Assembly (NCBI GenBank): GCA_021791615.1
Contig: JAJYWG010000538.1
Location: 1 to 7,117, forward strand
DNA from: Actinomycetes bacterium
GTDB taxonomy: Bacteria > Actinomycetota > Acidimicrobiia > Acidimicrobiales > RAAP-2
Direction of reading: 5' to 3'
DNA length: 7,117 nucleotides
In this document: positions 6,088 through 7,117 of the stretch, piece after piece
How positions within the stretch are numbered: position 1 is the first letter of the stretch
Layout of the letters: each line of letters opens with the position of its first letter
Notes under the pieces: generated by a model
Seen by the model: the letters and a program-made list of their open reading frames with translations, nothing else
Told to the model about the DNA's origin: nothing
Database searches by the model: none
Made by a program: the position numbers and the translations under genes

Positions 6088-6678
6088 TCAGTCTCGAAGG
6101 GGCAGAGGGCAACTCGTGTTGGCGAGGAGCAACCCGCCCGAGGCTCCGGCCACGAACCCCCACACCGGGGAGGGCCCGAGCCGCCGGGCAGCCGCCGCGG
6201 CGGCCACCCCGATCGCCTCCAGCGCGTCGGCAGCAGGCGAGCCGCGTGCCTCGATCGCTCCCAACCCGGCGTCGAAGCGGTGCGCCCAGGTGCTGAACTC
6301 CGCGCGGATCTCGGGTGCCCGGGCAGCGAAGCGTCGCAACCAACCCCGCAGCGTGTCGGGGTGCACCCGGGCGGCCTCTGCCACCTTCGCCCTGCTTGTC
6401 GCCTCGATCACGCGAGCGCGCAGCGCTTCGCCGATCACCTCGGCCAGATCTCGACGTCGCAGGAACACCAACGTTGGCAAGAGCACGTGGGTGACCAGGC
6501 ACGATCCGCACCGGGACCGACGGGGCTGAATGACCACCTCGCGGCCTCGGTCCCGCAGCGCCCGGGGACGAGCGAACCCCCACGGCCGGAGCCAGCCGAC
6601 CCGGCATGCAGGACAGGCGTACTCGCCCGCGACCAACCTCGCCTCGACTCGGTCGCTTTCAGGCTCTACCATCATCAC
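6088..6678 (-). CDS. Zinc-ribbon/helix-turn-helix protein, DUF6431-like, 196 aa
   Basis: The function is unknown. An N-terminal zinc ribbon is formed by Cys22-x2-Cys25 (CPACRVGWLRPWG) and Cys57-x2-Cys60 (RCGSCLVTHVLLP). A helix-turn-helix-like segment follows at about 96-117 (RAKVAEAARVHPDTLRGWLRRF). The C-terminal part is Ala/Gly rich with a mildly hydrophobic stretch (about 155-187). The pattern fits the DUF6431 family, which I recall as common beside actinobacterial transposases. It is the first gene after the transposon right end and 49 nt upstream of the transposase, so it may be a regulator of the operon or an accessory DNA-binding transposition factor. Start choice is open: GTG at 6678, ATG at 6675 or ATG at 6672 are consecutive in frame; a GAGGTG lies about 11-14 nt upstream of the ATG at 6675. 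Confidence 0.72.
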   Translation of the reverse strand: MMMVEPESDRVEARLVAGEYACPACRVGWLRPWGFARPRALRDRGREVVIQPRRSRCGSCLVTHVLLPTLVFLRRRDLAEVIGEALRARVIEATSRAKVAEAARVHPDTLRGWLRRFAARAPEIRAEFSTWAHRFDAGLGAIEARGSPAADALEAIGVAAAAAARRLGPSPVWGFVAGASGGLLLANTSCPLPLRD

Positions 6679-6705
6679 GCGAGCATCACCTCGCAGCGTC
6701 AGACG

Positions 6706-6745
6706 GGCCCCCTCGCTATCCGGCTAAGGACAGGGCGAGGGGGTC
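6706..6745. repeat. Inverted repeat in the leader of the zinc-ribbon/transposase operon
   Basis: CCCCCTCGC (6708-6716) and GCGAGGGGG (6735-6743) form a 9-bp perfect stem, extendable by about two more pairs across a G-T, with an 18-nt loop. It lies about 30 nt upstream of the first leftward gene, between it and the transposon end. It could be an operator for an HTH protein, a 5' leader hairpin that dampens incoming transcription, or a terminator; no T-run is present. Confidence 0.55.
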
Positions 6746-6763
6746 CGTGCGCGTCGGACCAGA

Positions 6764-6880
6764 CGCTCAACACGCTGTCGCCACTTCGTTGGCTCTGCAA
6801 CTCGTCCAGACGGCCTCGCCGACGGTCACAACCGGTGACGTCTCAGGCCGCTCCGCGCTCAAAACGAGTGGCGCTCAACA
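6764..6880. repeat. Probable transposon right end with TTGAGCG repeats
   Basis: The heptamer CGCTCAA occurs three times in the same direction (6764-6770, 6856-6862, 6872-6878). The last two are 16 nt apart in the context GCGCTCAAAA and GCGCTCAACA. On the minus strand these read TTGAGCG, and the outermost begins TGTTGAGCGCC at 6880, a TGT terminus as in Tn7/Tn402-class ends. A related block, AACGAAGTGGCG (minus strand, within 6773-6790), resembles AACGAGTGGCG (plus strand, 6863-6873) in inverted orientation. Multiple short repeats at an end are typical binding sites for TnsB/TniA-type transposases. The exact terminus and any 5-bp target duplication cannot be confirmed without the left end. Confidence 0.55.
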
Positions 6881-6992
6881 GCGAGCCGTGGGCGCCCTTG
6901 CCCGCGTGCCCGTTGTGGTGTGTGGTCTGGGTGACCATGCCGATCAGCGTGGCGAGGCGCAGCCGACGCTCGGCGGCGCAGCCGGCTCAGTC
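6881..6992. other. Presumed flanking DNA between transposon end and partial gene
   Basis: No gene is assigned here. A minus-strand frame reads RLRLATLIGMVTQTTHHNGHAGKGAHG and runs into the transposon end, stopping after about 14 more codons. It could be a remnant of a host gene cut by the insertion, but it is too short to identify. Confidence 0.35.
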
Positions 6993-7117
6993 TCAGTAGT
7001 TCGGGGTGACGACGTAGGTGATCGTCGCTCCGTAGAGGCCCGGGGCCTGGGCGCCGTCGACCCTGGTGCCGTCGGTCAGGGTGAGCACGTCGTAGGCGCG
7101 CCCTGTTGTCCCGGTCT
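6993..7117 (-). CDS. Partial CDS, C-terminal 40 codons of an unidentified protein
   Basis: A minus-strand frame enters from the right window edge and ends at TGA (6993-6995). The last residues read YDVLTLTDGTRVDGAQAPGLYGATITYVVTPNY. The alternation of polar and hydrophobic residues suggests a beta-rich domain, and codon third positions are GC-rich as in the real genes. No family is recognised. The start lies outside the window. It is outside the inferred transposon and reads toward its end. Confidence 0.5.
   Translation of the reverse strand, partial: TGTTGRAYDVLTLTDGTRVDGAQAPGLYGATITYVVTPNY

Larger units (their letters stand above)
1..6880 (-). mobile_element. Tn7/Mu/Tn402-like transposon, left end not seen, interrupted by a group II intron
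   Basis: Four minus-strand genes lie in order: zinc-ribbon/HTH protein, DDE transposase with Mu-type C-terminal domain, TniB/ExeA-like ATPase, DUF3987-type protein. The last three overlap and look like one transcription unit. A transposase followed directly by its AAA+ partner is the established layout of the Tn7 (TnsB-TnsC), Tn402 (TniA-TniB) and Mu (MuA-MuB) group. The right boundary is inferred from repeated CGCTCAA motifs and a terminal ...CAACA (TGTTG on the minus strand) ending at 6880. No matching left end is visible in 1-108, so the element probably extends left of the window and may carry cargo there. The start coordinate is the window edge, not a measured boundary. I saw no TniQ/TnsD-like target selector. 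Confidence 0.6.

Noticed and set aside
4944..6296. Long plus-strand open frame of 450 codons opposite the transposase
   Set aside because: It is antisense to exon 1, the intron 5' region and part of the zinc-ribbon gene; its product has no recognisable motif and is explained by high GC content.
6842..6990. Short minus-strand frame reading RLRLATLIGMVTQTTHHNGHAG, faintly like the end of a DinB/DUF664-type domain
   Set aside because: Too short, no good start, and it crosses the putative transposon end; the resemblance is too weak to annotate.

Overview
The window is very GC-rich and almost every gene reads leftward (minus strand). Base composition and the protein families (a zinc-ribbon/HTH protein of the DUF6431 type, a DUF3987 protein, a TniA/TnsB-like transposase) suggest an actinobacterium or a similar high-GC bacterium. 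I cannot name the species from this sequence.

Most of the window is one mobile element with a second one inside it. The outer element is a Tn7/Mu/Tn402-style transposon. Reading leftward from its probable right end (about 6764-6880, with TTGAGCG-type repeats and a terminal TGT), it carries four genes in this order. First is a zinc-ribbon/HTH protein (6088-6678). Second is a DDE transposase with a Mu-type C-terminal barrel, split into exons 5269-6038 and 2218-2836. Third is an ExeA/TniB-like AAA+ ATPase (1406-2221). Fourth is a DUF3987-type P-loop protein (109-1413). The last three are translationally coupled: there is a 4-nt ATGA overlap between transposase and ATPase, and an 8-nt overlap between ATPase and DUF3987 protein. 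No left end is recognisable in the window, so the transposon probably continues past position 1.

The inner element is a complete-looking group II intron of about 2.43 kb (about 2837-5268, minus strand). It has a GTGCG 5' end, a non-coding 5' ribozyme part (4740-5268), a 598-aa reverse transcriptase/maturase/HNH protein (2943-4739), a 34-nt domain 5 (2901-2934) and a domain 6 hairpin (2847-2892). It sits 8 nt after the codon for the catalytic glutamate of the transposase (KIERF|FRTV). Removing 2837-5268 rejoins the exons in frame into a 462-aa transposase with a D159-D218-E254 triad and D(35)E spacing. Unspliced RNA can only give a truncated protein of about 282 aa. Active transposase should therefore depend on intron splicing.

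The left edge (1-170) holds inverted repeats and small hairpins but no convincing extra gene. The right edge (about 6881-7117) looks like flanking DNA. It contains the last 40 codons of an unidentified minus-strand gene that runs out of the window. Long plus-strand open frames are shadows of the minus-strand genes.
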